From Pseudomonas frederiksbergensis (GTDB taxonomy: Bacteria > Pseudomonadota > Gammaproteobacteria > Pseudomonadales > Pseudomonadaceae): a stretch of 45,220 nucleotides of DNA. This document shows, one piece after another, positions 1 to 8,281 of this stretch. The stretch's first letter is position 1; each line of letters opens with the position of its first letter. Made by a program: the position numbers and the translations under genes. The notes below the pieces were generated by a model. That model was not told where the DNA came from. It saw nothing but the letters and a program-made list of their open reading frames with translations, and did no database searches. The stretch covers positions 1 to 45,220 of the forward strand of contig NZ_JQGJ02000028.1 of the NCBI RefSeq assembly GCF_000802155.2. The letters run 5' to 3'.

Positions 1-89
1 GAGAGAATCCAGGCGAACTTTTCTCGTTTCTTCACCAGCTCCTTGAAGCGCGGGCTGTTTTGAATCGAGAGGTAAATGCTGTCGTTCAT
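1..89 (-). CDS. yjcH: DUF485 (YjcH-like) inner-membrane protein, N-terminal part only
   Basis: The window cuts this gene, leaving its first 29 codons. They read MNDSIYLSIQ followed by NSPRFKELVKKREKFAW, the cytoplasmic head typical of DUF485 proteins, small two-helix membrane proteins usually encoded just before an ActP-type sodium:acetate/solute symporter. A purine-rich ribosome site (GAGGAT) lies just upstream of the ATG. In P. aeruginosa the homologous gene sits beside betX, as it does here, so an actP-like gene is expected beyond the left edge. The symporter itself is not visible. The family call is good; the transported substrate is unknown. Confidence 0.75.
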   Translation of the reverse strand, partial: MNDSIYLSIQNSPRFKELVKKREKFAWIL

Positions 90-218
90 TGTTTTTATCC
101 TCGCAGCACAGATTTATTTGGAACAGCTCTACTCTATGCGGCTCAAGACCAGGTTCCAGACGACCTTAGTATTAGAACGACATGACGGTATGCCAGCTTC
201 CTACAATTTTCGTAGCTT

Positions 219-254
219 CCCCTGTGGGAGCGGGCTTGCTCGCTCCCACAGGGG
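219..254. repeat. REP element hairpin (GTGGGAGCG family)
   Basis: A perfect 14-bp inverted repeat: left arm CCCCTGTGGGAGCG, an 8-nt loop, right arm CGCTCCCACAGGGG. This is the common Pseudomonas REP sequence. It lies between betX and yjcH, beyond the betX terminator. The copy at 14337-14372 belongs to the same family. Confidence 0.9.
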
Positions 255-286
255 TTGCGCTGGACTAAGGATCTGCAAGCACAAAA

Positions 287-315
287 AAACCGCATGACAC
301 AACGTCATGCGGTTT
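287..315 (-). terminator. Rho-independent terminator of betX
   Basis: Twelve-base-pair stem (AAACCGCATGAC / GTCATGCGGTTT) with a 5-nt loop. On the minus strand it is followed by a run of U (the A tract at 283-289). It lies 24 nt after the betX stop codon. Confidence 0.9.
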
Positions 316-338
316 CAGGAACAGCGAAACCAGGTCGA

Positions 339-1193
339 TTACTTGCCGGTCCACTCCTTCACACGATCAGGATGCTTGGCCACCCAATCCTTGGCCGCGG
401 CGTCCGGCTTGGCGCCTTCCTGGATCGCCAGCATGACTTCGCCGATCTCGTCTTTCGACGCCCACTGGAACTTCTTCAGGAACCCGACCACTTCCGGTGC
501 CTTGGCTTCCAGGCCCTTGCTGCCGATGCTGTTCACAGTCTCAGCCGCGCCATAGACGCCTTTCGGGTCTTCCAGGAAGCGCAGTTTCCATTTGGCGAAC
601 ATCCAGTGCGGCACCCAACCGGTGACGGCGATGGACTCGTTCTTTTTCTCGGCCCGGGTCAGCTCGGCAATCATGCCGGCGCCGGAGCTGGCCTTGAGTT
701 GATAACCGGTCAGGTCGTAATCCTTGATCGCCTGTTCGGTCTTGAGCATCACGCCTGAACCGGCGTCGATGCCGACGATGCGTTTCTTGAAAGAGTCATC
801 GGTCTTCAGGTCTTCGAGCGACTTGGCCTTGACGTACTCCGGCACGATCAAACCGATTTTCGCGTCCTTGAAGTTAGGGCCATAGTCGACGACCTGGTCC
901 TTGTTCTTGGTCCAGTAATCGCCATGGGTCACCGGCAACCAGGCCGATAGCATCGCATCGAGCTTGCCGGTGGCAACGCCCTGCCACATGATCCCGGTCG
1001 CGACGGCTTGCAGCTTCACGTCATAGCCGAGTTTCTGCTTGATCACTTCGGCGGCCACGTGGGTAGTCGCGACGCTGTCGGACCAGCCGTCAACGTAGCC
1101 AATGCTCAGGGTTTTGGTCTCGGCGCTTGCCAGGGTGGAGCTGATCGCCAGTACCAGTGCGGCACCTGCGCCCAAGATTCGTCGCATCTTCAT
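339..1193 (-). CDS. betX: Periplasmic glycine-betaine/choline-type substrate-binding protein (BetX-like)
   Basis: A 284-residue OpuAC-family binding protein for quaternary amines. Residues 1-24 form a signal peptide ending in ASA; the mature protein starts ETKTLSIGYV and carries the family's Trp-rich binding segments (DGWSDSV, WLPVTHGDYW, VTGWVPHWMF). No permease or ATPase gene is adjacent, so it is an orphan. In P. aeruginosa several separately encoded binding proteins (CbcX, CaiX, BetX) are known to share the CbcWV transporter core, and betX sits beside a yjcH/actP-like pair, as here. Ligand assignment (glycine betaine) rests on that synteny. The start ATG has a good ribosome site (GGGGAAG). 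Osmotic or choline control is likely but no operator was identified. Confidence 0.85.
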   Translation of the reverse strand: MKMRRILGAGAALVLAISSTLASAETKTLSIGYVDGWSDSVATTHVAAEVIKQKLGYDVKLQAVATGIMWQGVATGKLDAMLSAWLPVTHGDYWTKNKDQVVDYGPNFKDAKIGLIVPEYVKAKSLEDLKTDDSFKKRIVGIDAGSGVMLKTEQAIKDYDLTGYQLKASSGAGMIAELTRAEKKNESIAVTGWVPHWMFAKWKLRFLEDPKGVYGAAETVNSIGSKGLEAKAPEVVGFLKKFQWASKDEIGEVMLAIQEGAKPDAAAKDWVAKHPDRVKEWTGK

Positions 1194-1563
1194 CGTTACT
1201 TCCCCGAAAGTGCTGCGCTCGACGGATGCCGAGCGGCGTCAACGTATTGTTATGGTGCACAGCGCCCCCATCACGCTCGCCTGCAAACCGGTCCGAACGC
1301 CAGTGGAGTACTGACTGACTGATCATCAACCTGCGCCGATCTGGAACCTGCTCTGTCTGCGACGCTGAAGCAGCGAGAAACGACATCAGAAAGCCATTAA
1401 CTGTGCTCGATGTCATGACGGAGGGAAAAAATGCGGGGTACTGGAAAACCTTAACGCGAATTGCCGCGAACAGGGTTGGCGAGCCGACCACGCAGCCTTG
1501 AAAGCGCCTGTTCTCCAAGTTGAAGAACAGGCGCCGTGATAGATTAGCTGCAATCGCCGCCGA
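1194..1563. other. Intergenic region between betX and the RHS gene
   Basis: About 370 bases that hold the betX promoter and leader on the minus strand and the end of the RHS transcription unit. The only clear structure is the hairpin at 1504-1534. I see no convincing small gene and no recognisable RNA. Confidence 0.6.
1504..1534 (-). terminator. Probable terminator after the RHS/TccC-type gene
   Basis: Inverted repeat GCGCCTGTTCT / AGAACAGGCGC (11 bp, partly extended inward) starting 29 nt after the RHS stop codon. On the minus strand it is followed by only a short U run (TTTC), so it may be a weak terminator. Confidence 0.6.
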
Positions 1564-4257
1564 CTATTGACTCAATCTCACCCGGCGAGGCACCGTCACG
1601 CTCTTGTATGTCCTTTTTGGGTGGTAACTTTGCCACGCCGACATGTTGAAGAATTCGGACTGCGGCACCTCTCGACCGGCAAGGAAAAACCTCACATTTT
1701 TTTGAACTTCTGGAGTATTTCGGCGCCTGTACAAATATCTGATTTCAGAAGCCGTAACGCTAGTTCCGCCATCAGGTTTTTTAGAAACGATATCACCCAC
1801 AGTCTCCATCAGACCGTCGATAGCAAAAAGCACTTTTTTGTTACGCTGAAAAATCTGAAACTCCAACCCAGCCTTGCTCGAGCGACGCCACATCGGCACG
1901 TTGATATCGAAAAAATTCCCCACCCCCTTTTCATCTTTCTGAAAATAACGGTTGGTGATTGCAAAATTCTTGTAAGCAATACCACGAGGATAATCCACCA
2001 ATTCCGCCTTGATTTGACTATTTTCATTATAAACGCCCGCTGTCACAGTCGGCCCAAACGCTGCGTCCGTCAAATCGTTCTGCTTTAATACATTGCGTTT
2101 TTTTACCATTTCGAACCGACCGAGTTCAAGACTCCAGGATAGCACTTTGGAAAACTCTTTATGCCCTGCCCTATCTAATGCCTCCAGAGCAAAAGCGCGG
2201 GGCTCACGTAACCCGAACAGAATATCCCCTTTCTCGAAAGCGTTTACCAAATCAGCGTAGCTTGAATCAGCATCGTTGACTGGAATAATTTCCAGACCCA
2301 AACCGTCAAAAAATGTTACGGGACTATTGGCGGCCATCCGGTACAAATTTAAACCATCTGCTGCGCCATTTGGGTCCGGGCTCAACCATTGACACCACCA
2401 TGGCACGTAATACCTGAAACCGAAATAATACAAACCAGTCAAGTCCAACTCCTTACCCGAATAGCGCCTTATTTTGCTGTTCGCCTTGACCCTATCGCTA
2501 CCCGCCCACCAAGCAGTACAGCCGTAACTGTAGAAAACCTCTTCACTTATGATCTCTCCGTCGCCATCCAACTCGATGCAGTTTGAGCCAATCTGATCAA
2601 CCAACGAGTATTGATAGATAACTGGATCACTACCAACCTGCTGGATTGCACGAACATTACATAATCCCGCATCTACATGGACGTCATGGGTTTCTTTATC
2701 AACACTGGAGCGAATTTCAAGAGCCCCCAGATAACGAGTTTCCGAGCGACTTGTTAACTCTCCTGCGGGTACCGATCCAATTTTCCTTCGCCGCTGCCCC
2801 GTATCGTCGTAGATATAAGTTTCCGAACCTGCCGTCAACCCGAAACGACTCGTCCCTCCCGCTTTTTTGAGCTGATTTCGTTCATCCCATTCCAGATCTT
2901 GTCCCGGTAATAGCTGTCGCTTGTTACCGTTCAAGTCATGCGCCAAAGCGATCTCTTCTTCAGTCGGTAGATCTCCGTCAATCTTTTCAGCGAGCGAGCG
3001 ATTACTATATTTCGACACACCCATCCGCTGAGTGCGACTTCCCAGCGCCGCACAACGAAGCAGTTTTATCAAATTACCACCGGAGTCGTAGCTAAAAACC
3101 TCCGTGTAATTTTCCAACTGATTCGGATCAACTGGAGATTGTAAATCGGGTAAGCAAGGCCCGACACCACCACCGATTACTTGCCAACCGGTGGCGCGAA
3201 CCAACTGATAGAGCGTGTCGTAACAGAACGTTCTTACTGGTTCGATTTTCTGGTTACGAAAGTAGCGAACAGGTAACGCCCTGTCTTCGATGGATATTAT
3301 ATTTCCCACGCGATCGTAGCGATAGATCAGATGCTGTAAAGGGGAGCATCCCGGTCGATAGGACCTCAACTCTTCCAACCGCCCATCTGCGGGACAATAA
3401 GCTGCAGAGCAAACCACCCTATTTGCCAGCCTCTGATGGACAATATGGTTTGCAGCATCATAAAAAATATCACCCACAACCTCTTCAGTTTCTCCTCCTA
3501 GCTTCATGTTCAGTTTTATTCCGGCCAGCTGACCACCCGCTGTGTATTCAAATAGCCGCGCATGTTGTCTAGCATCAATTTCACAAACCAGCTGTGATAC
3601 AGCATTGTAACGAGACAGGGTCGTGCTTCCCTCGTCTTTTTCATGAAGCTGATCACGCTCAGACTCTAGGTCGGGCCAATGCGGTTGCTCTGCGCTTTCC
3701 AAAAAATGCCGAGTGTTTACAAGCCTATCGCCTTGCAAGGAATAGGATCGAGAGAAAACCGTCCCAGCGCCATCATCAACCCTGATTATTCTTCCGCTTT
3801 GATTAAAGTTAACAAACGCTTCGTCATTGCCAGCATATGAGTAGAAAGCACTATTCCTTGGACCCTTGTCAATTTGTCTCACAGACTCTTTGACCGGCCG
3901 TAGCTGATTGTCGTATTCAGTTTTTACGTGAGTAAAATTGCTATCCCAACATTCACATCGCTCGCCAGCAACGCCTGGCAGATACAGGCGAATCCCCGCG
4001 TCAACACTATTAATAAGCAAAGCCCGTCCAGAAAGGCTATAGATATTCTGAACATTCGGCGAAATATCAGGCTCCAAATCCATAAGCTTAAACAGCCGAG
4101 GGTCATACTGTTTTATACTTCGCCCAGCGAAATCGTTGATTTGATAGGTCACTCGCTTTTCGAGAGGATCTGCGGCTACCGCACGATGATACGCTGCAGA
4201 ACGAACAGTTAAACGACGAGAATCGAATACAGTTAACGTTGGCGTCCGAAAGTGCAT
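1564..4257 (-). CDS. RHS-repeat protein of TccC type with variable C-terminal domain
   Basis: An 897-residue protein. The N-terminus (MHFRTPTLTVFDSRRLTVR) is typical of the TccC component of insecticidal toxin complexes. A YD/RHS-repeat body follows, and the conserved core ends with FRYYVPWWCQWLSPDPNGA, DGLNLYR and FFDGLG near residue 650. In the family, such cores fold into a hollow shell and cut themselves at the DPxGxxDGxN motif to release the C-terminal toxin. The ~245-residue tail is the variable part: I cannot assign an enzymatic activity, though a segment near its end (AIDGL, then SEIRYLYR and FFLAGREVP) resembles tails I recall from other Pseudomonas polymorphic proteins. No TcA or TcB gene is nearby. 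I chose the ATG at 4257 because GGAGG lies 9 nt upstream; a GTG at 4293 would add 12 residues. The gene is visibly AT-richer than its neighbours, suggesting transfer. Confidence 0.8.
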   Translation of the reverse strand: MHFRTPTLTVFDSRRLTVRSAAYHRAVAADPLEKRVTYQINDFAGRSIKQYDPRLFKLMDLEPDISPNVQNIYSLSGRALLINSVDAGIRLYLPGVAGERCECWDSNFTHVKTEYDNQLRPVKESVRQIDKGPRNSAFYSYAGNDEAFVNFNQSGRIIRVDDGAGTVFSRSYSLQGDRLVNTRHFLESAEQPHWPDLESERDQLHEKDEGSTTLSRYNAVSQLVCEIDARQHARLFEYTAGGQLAGIKLNMKLGGETEEVVGDIFYDAANHIVHQRLANRVVCSAAYCPADGRLEELRSYRPGCSPLQHLIYRYDRVGNIISIEDRALPVRYFRNQKIEPVRTFCYDTLYQLVRATGWQVIGGGVGPCLPDLQSPVDPNQLENYTEVFSYDSGGNLIKLLRCAALGSRTQRMGVSKYSNRSLAEKIDGDLPTEEEIALAHDLNGNKRQLLPGQDLEWDERNQLKKAGGTSRFGLTAGSETYIYDDTGQRRRKIGSVPAGELTSRSETRYLGALEIRSSVDKETHDVHVDAGLCNVRAIQQVGSDPVIYQYSLVDQIGSNCIELDGDGEIISEEVFYSYGCTAWWAGSDRVKANSKIRRYSGKELDLTGLYYFGFRYYVPWWCQWLSPDPNGAADGLNLYRMAANSPVTFFDGLGLEIIPVNDADSSYADLVNAFEKGDILFGLREPRAFALEALDRAGHKEFSKVLSWSLELGRFEMVKKRNVLKQNDLTDAAFGPTVTAGVYNENSQIKAELVDYPRGIAYKNFAITNRYFQKDEKGVGNFFDINVPMWRRSSKAGLEFQIFQRNKKVLFAIDGLMETVGDIVSKKPDGGTSVTASEIRYLYRRRNTPEVQKNVRFFLAGREVPQSEFFNMSAWQSYHPKRTYKSVTVPRRVRLSQ

Positions 4258-4565
4258 GGCGGTGTCCCTCCAAGAAGATAGTCGCAACGACACACACCTA
4301 TTTAATACCCGAAAATAACTATTTCAACTGTCAGAAATAACAGGTCTGTAAACGGTGAATCCCAGCCTGCAATGTCGATCACCTCCCGCATGCTTGATCA
4401 GGCAAGCCGGCAGCTCCACTAGCCGCCACCACGCCCCAACGTGTATTGTCCCGCTACTATTGCGCCCCGTTCGCGCTTGTTTTTCAGCCGTCATGGCACT
4501 TGGCTTCGCTGCGGTGGTCATAGGCTGCGAACCTCATTCGGCACCTTCCTCTAAGGGATCCAGTC
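4258..4565. other. Divergent intergenic region
   Basis: About 308 bases between the divergent RHS and hydrolase genes. The side next to the RHS gene is AT-rich and presumably carries its promoter; the rest is GC-rich. I see no strong repeat, RNA or small gene. The hydrolase ribosome site (AAGGGA) lies at its right end. Confidence 0.5.
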
Positions 4566-5864
4566 ATGCTCCGTTCCTTGCGCTTCGCTGCCCTCCTCGG
4601 CGGCCTTATCTTGAGTGCGTCCGCGCTGGCGGCAGATATTGACGCCGCCAGCTATGGCTACCCCTTGACCAACCCGTTCGAGGCGACCATCGCCACCACG
4701 CCGCCGGACCTGCGCCCGGAGCTGCCGCTGATCGAGGACATCAATCAATCGGACCACAGCCTGACCCTGCGTCCGGAACGCGAATTCATCCTGCCAGACA
4801 ATTTCTGGCCGGTGAAAAGCCTCACTTACCGCATGGCTACCCAAGACAAACCCGCACCGCTGATCTTCCTGATCGCGGGCACTGGTGCGCGCTACGACAG
4901 CACCCTCAACGAGTACCTCAAGCGCCTCTACTACAAGGCCGGATATCACGTGGTGCAGCTGTCTTCGCCCACCAGCTTCGACTTCATGAGCGCCGCTTCG
5001 CGCTTCGCCACTCCAGGCATCACCAAGGAAGATGCCGAAGACATGTACCGGGTGATGCAGGCCGTACGCGCGCAGAATCCGAAAGTGCCCGTCACCGAGT
5101 ACTACCTGACCGGCTACAGCCTCGGCGCCCTCGACGCAGCCTTCGTCGCGCACCTGGACGAAACCCGCCGCAGCTTCAATTTCAAGAAGGTGCTGCTGCT
5201 TAACCCGCCGGTGAACCTCTACACGTCAATCACCAACCTGGACAAACTGGTCCAGACCGAGGTCAAGGGCATCAACAACACCACCACGTTCTATGAATTG
5301 GTGCTGAACAAGCTGACCCGCTACTTCCAGCAAAAAGGCTACATCGACCTCAACGATGCCCTGCTCTATGACTTCCAACAGTCCAAGCAGCACCTGAGCA
5401 ACGAGCAGATGGCGATGCTGATCGGCACCTCGTTCCGTTTCTCGGCGGCCGATATCGCCTTTACCTCGGACCTGATCAACCGTCGCGGCTTGATCATCCC
5501 ACCCAAGTTCCCGATCACCGAAAGCACCAGCCTGACGCCGTTCCTCAAGCGTGCTCTGCAATGCGATTTCGACTGCTACCTCACCGAACAGGTGATCCCG
5601 ATGTGGCGCGCGCGCACCGACGGCGGCAGCCTGCTGCAACTGGTCGACCAGGTCAGCCTGTACGCGCTCAAGGATTATCTGCAGGGCAGCTCCAAGATTG
5701 CAGTCATGCACAACGCCGACGATGTGATCCTGGGTCCGGGTGACCTGGGCTTCCTGCGCAAGACCTTTGGTGATCGCTTGACGGTTTATCCATTGGGCGG
5801 CCATTGCGGCAACCTTAACTATCGCGTCAACAGCGACGCCATGCTGGAGTTCTTCCGTGGCTAA
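4566..5864 (+). CDS. Exported alpha/beta hydrolase, coupled to MlaA homologue
   Basis: A 432-residue protein with a signal peptide (residues 1-22, ending ASALA) and an alpha/beta-hydrolase fold. The nucleophile elbow is GYSLG with Ser185; likely partners are Asp385 or Asp386 (HNADD) and His413 (GGHCG). An early IAGTG segment (about residue 100) may form the oxyanion loop. It should act in the periplasm; the substrate is unknown. Its stop codon overlaps the GTG start of the MlaA-family gene (GTGGCTAA), so the two are probably translated together. That pairing suggests a role in envelope lipid handling, for example lipid hydrolysis, but this is inference. A similar pair exists in P. aeruginosa, as I remember it. 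Confidence 0.75.
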   Translation: MLRSLRFAALLGGLILSASALAADIDAASYGYPLTNPFEATIATTPPDLRPELPLIEDINQSDHSLTLRPEREFILPDNFWPVKSLTYRMATQDKPAPLIFLIAGTGARYDSTLNEYLKRLYYKAGYHVVQLSSPTSFDFMSAASRFATPGITKEDAEDMYRVMQAVRAQNPKVPVTEYYLTGYSLGALDAAFVAHLDETRRSFNFKKVLLLNPPVNLYTSITNLDKLVQTEVKGINNTTTFYELVLNKLTRYFQQKGYIDLNDALLYDFQQSKQHLSNEQMAMLIGTSFRFSAADIAFTSDLINRRGLIIPPKFPITESTSLTPFLKRALQCDFDCYLTEQVIPMWRARTDGGSLLQLVDQVSLYALKDYLQGSSKIAVMHNADDVILGPGDLGFLRKTFGDRLTVYPLGGHCGNLNYRVNSDAMLEFFRG

Positions 5865-6645
5865 ATATCTCCTGCTGATCGCCGCGTTAATGAGCGCGGG
5901 CATGGTCCACGCCGATAACAGCAAGGCCGACGCGCCCGTAGTGGTGGACTCGGACGGCTTCAAGGAGCCGCTGACCAAACTCAAGTTCAACCCGGGCCTG
6001 GATCAACGCGAGTTCGAACGTTCGACCCTCAACGCGTTGAACGTCTACGACCCGCTGGAATCCTGGAACCGCCGGGTCTATCACTTCAACTACCGCTTCG
6101 ACCAATGGGTGTTCCTGCCGGTGGTGGACGGCTATCGCTACATTACCCCGGGCTTCGTGCGTACCGGTGTGAGCAACTTCTTCAACAACCTGGGAGACGT
6201 GCCGAACCTGATGAACAGCCTGCTGCAATTCAAGGGCAAGCGTTCAATGGAAACTACAGCGCGACTGTTGCTCAACACCACCGTTGGCATCGCCGGCTTG
6301 TGGGACCCGGCTACCGCCATGGGCCTGCCACGCCAGAGCGAAGACTTCGGCCAGACCCTGGGCTTCTACGGCGTGCCGGGCGGCGCGTACTTCGTACTGC
6401 CCATTTTCGGCCCGTCGAACCTGCGCGACACGTCGGGCTTGTTGGTGGACTACACCGCCGAATCGGCGATCAATTTCCTGAACGTCTCGCAAGTCAGCTC
6501 CAACCACCCGGAACTGCTGCTCCTGCGCGGCGTGGACAGGCGCTACCAGACCAGCTTCCGCTACGGCCAGCTGAACTCGCCGTTCGAGTATGAAAAAGTG
6601 CGCTACGTGTACACCGAGTCGCGGAAGTTGCAGATCGCCGAATAG
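5857..6645 (+). CDS. mlaA: MlaA (VacJ)-family outer-membrane lipid-asymmetry protein, without lipobox
   Basis: A 262-residue member of the MlaA/VacJ family, which removes mislocalised phospholipids from the outer leaflet of the outer membrane. Visible family segments include NVYDPLESWNRRVYHFNY, PGFVRTGVSNFFNNL, LLNTTVGIAGLWDPA and EDFGQTLGFYGVPGG. The N-terminus is a signal peptide (MAKYLLLIAALMSAGMVHA) with no cysteine, so it cannot be anchored as a lipoprotein like classical MlaA. The start is a GTG overlapping the stop of the upstream hydrolase by 8 nt. No mlaBCDEF genes are nearby; this is probably a second MlaA paralogue working with the hydrolase. Confidence 0.85.
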   Translation: MAKYLLLIAALMSAGMVHADNSKADAPVVVDSDGFKEPLTKLKFNPGLDQREFERSTLNALNVYDPLESWNRRVYHFNYRFDQWVFLPVVDGYRYITPGFVRTGVSNFFNNLGDVPNLMNSLLQFKGKRSMETTARLLLNTTVGIAGLWDPATAMGLPRQSEDFGQTLGFYGVPGGAYFVLPIFGPSNLRDTSGLLVDYTAESAINFLNVSQVSSNHPELLLLRGVDRRYQTSFRYGQLNSPFEYEKVRYVYTESRKLQIAE

Positions 6646-6662
6646 GCACACGCCCTGACAAA

Positions 6663-6698
6663 AAAAGGCCATTCGATGGAAAACGAATGGCCTTTTTT
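6663..6698. terminator. Bidirectional Rho-independent terminator
   Basis: Perfect stem AAAAGGCCATTCG / CGAATGGCCTTTT with an 8-nt loop. It has a T run on the right and an A run on the left, so it can end both the mlaA transcript and the convergent DUF805 gene. Confidence 0.92.
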
Positions 6699-6727
6699 AT
6701 TACCGCTGTCTAAGCGTCCAGCCCTAT

Positions 6728-7105
6728 TCAGCTAACTGCTACCGGCTGGTCCAACGGGTCCAGGCCGTAGTTGTTCGGCCCTTTCGTACCGCTTGCCGCC
6801 AAGCTGATAAGCACGATGAACGGACCAACCACTGGCACTAGTCCCCAGAAAATATTCAGCCCGCTTTTATTCATGTCGTGATAACGCCGCCACGTAACAG
6901 CCAATCGAGGGCAAACGGTCAGAAGGCAATAAGCCGGATACAACAATAGGAAGTAAATCTCCTTGTTCAATCCGGTGGCGATACCAAACCCAAAGAAAAG
7001 CAACCCCAAGCAGAACTCCAACAGGAAGAACATCCAATACTCTTCTCTGCTTGCGCGCCCTCTAAACGTTGCGTACTGCCGCATCACTTGCCAATACCAT
7101 TTCAT
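6728..7105 (-). CDS. DUF805 family small membrane protein
   Basis: A 125-residue membrane protein of the DUF805 (YhaH/YhaI) family. The N-terminal segment YATFRGRASREEYWMFFL is the family hallmark; about four hydrophobic helices follow, with RYHDMNKSGLNIFWGLVPVVGP between the last two and a short tail (GTKGPNNYGLDP) also typical. The function of the family is unknown. The ATG at 7105 is preferred over a TTG directly before it because GGGAG lies at the right distance. It is monocistronic and convergent with mlaA. Confidence 0.85.
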   Translation of the reverse strand: MKWYWQVMRQYATFRGRASREEYWMFFLLEFCLGLLFFGFGIATGLNKEIYFLLLYPAYCLLTVCPRLAVTWRRYHDMNKSGLNIFWGLVPVVGPFIVLISLAASGTKGPNNYGLDPLDQPVAVS

Positions 7106-7235
7106 CAAATGCTCCCTTCGCTGGCGGAAAATTTATTCGAGCCAATACCGGCCGAATAGCGCGGGGGAGTTTATGGAAGCCCTCAATCGATAAAAGTAGG
7201 AAAAGCCTGAAAGCAGTGTCTTAAAAAGCAACGCT

Positions 7236-8150
7236 TCAGCCCCTCAGGGCCTTCCAGACCTTACCCACCGCCAACACACCGGCCAGCACCACCGCCCCCG
7301 CGACAATCCCCGCCACCGCATTGAGCAGCATCGGCACGATGAACCCGGCGCCACCGGCACTCGCCGCAACGCCTTCGATCCAGTGGTGCACCACTGGCAC
7401 GCCGTGGGTAAGGATACCGCCGCCCACCAGGAACATGGCCGCCGTGCCGATCACCGACAGACTTTTCATCATGTAGGGCGCTGCGCGCAGGATCGCCCCG
7501 CCAATTTGCTTGGCCGCCTGCCCCGGCTTCTGCGTCAACCACAGGCCCAGGTCATCAAGCTTTACGATCCCCGCCACCAGGCCATAGACACCCACAGTCA
7601 TGACAATGGCGATGCCCGACAGCACGATCACCTGCTGGGTCAGCGGCGCATCGGCGACAGTGCCGAGGGTGATAGCGATGATTTCCGCCGAAAGGATAAA
7701 GTCGGTGCGCACCGCGCCCTTGATCTTGTCCTTTTCGAAAGCCACCAGATCGACCGCCGGATCGGCCACCGCCTCGACCAGATGCGCGTGCTCAGCCTCG
7801 TCTTCGGCCTTGCTGTGAAGGAATTTGTGGGCGAGTTTTTCGAACCCTTCAAAACACAGATAGGCGCCGCCCACCATCAACAGTGGCGTCACCAGCCACG
7901 GAACGAAGGCACTGATGGCCAGCGCCGACGGCACCAGGATCAGCTTGTTGATAAAGGAACCCTTGGCTACCGCCCACACCACCGGCAGTTCCCGCTCGGC
8001 CCGCACGCCGGAAACCTGCTGGGCATTGAGTGCCAGGTCATCACCGAGCACGCCCGCGGTTTTCTTGGCGGCCATCTTGGTCATCAACGCCACATCGTCG
8101 AGCACGGTGGCAATGTCGTCGATCAGTACCAGCAAACTGCTTCCAGCCAT
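7236..8150 (-). CDS. yedI: DUF808 (YedI) family inner-membrane protein
   Basis: A 304-residue protein matching the DUF808/YedI family in length and sequence: MAGSSLLVLIDDIATVLDDV at the start, then a soluble stretch and several hydrophobic helices (ILVPSALAISAFVPWLVTPL, IIAITLGTVADAPLTQQVIV, LNAVAGIVAGAVVLAGVLAV). No molecular function is established for the family. The ribosome site AAGGAG precedes the ATG. It is divergent from a TetR-family regulator, with a 14-bp palindrome in between (8172-8185), so control by that regulator is plausible. Confidence 0.85.
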   Translation of the reverse strand: MAGSSLLVLIDDIATVLDDVALMTKMAAKKTAGVLGDDLALNAQQVSGVRAERELPVVWAVAKGSFINKLILVPSALAISAFVPWLVTPLLMVGGAYLCFEGFEKLAHKFLHSKAEDEAEHAHLVEAVADPAVDLVAFEKDKIKGAVRTDFILSAEIIAITLGTVADAPLTQQVIVLSGIAIVMTVGVYGLVAGIVKLDDLGLWLTQKPGQAAKQIGGAILRAAPYMMKSLSVIGTAAMFLVGGGILTHGVPVVHHWIEGVAASAGGAGFIVPMLLNAVAGIVAGAVVLAGVLAVGKVWKALRG

Positions 8151-8171
8151 GGAGGGGCTCCTTGAACAATA

Positions 8172-8185
8172 ATGCTGCGCAGCAT
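8172..8185. promoter_or_regulatory. Candidate TetR operator: 14-bp perfect palindrome
   Basis: ATGCTGCGCAGCAT is a perfect palindrome in the 131-bp divergent region between yedI and the TetR gene, 21 nt upstream of the yedI start codon. TetR-family proteins usually bind such palindromes beside their own gene. In GC-rich DNA a palindrome of this size can also occur by chance. Confidence 0.4.
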
Positions 8186-8281
8186 AGCGCGAGCGGCGCG
8201 TCCTTGGGGCATTCTTGAGCGTCGCGCGAGGCCGGTGCTACCATGCGCCACCGCCAGAACAGGCAAGGAACCCCAGGGTTT

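Noticed and set aside
1090..1518. 142-codon minus-strand open frame upstream of betX
   Set aside because: It overlaps the betX start in another frame, has no ribosome site and reads as an Arg/Gly-rich shadow.
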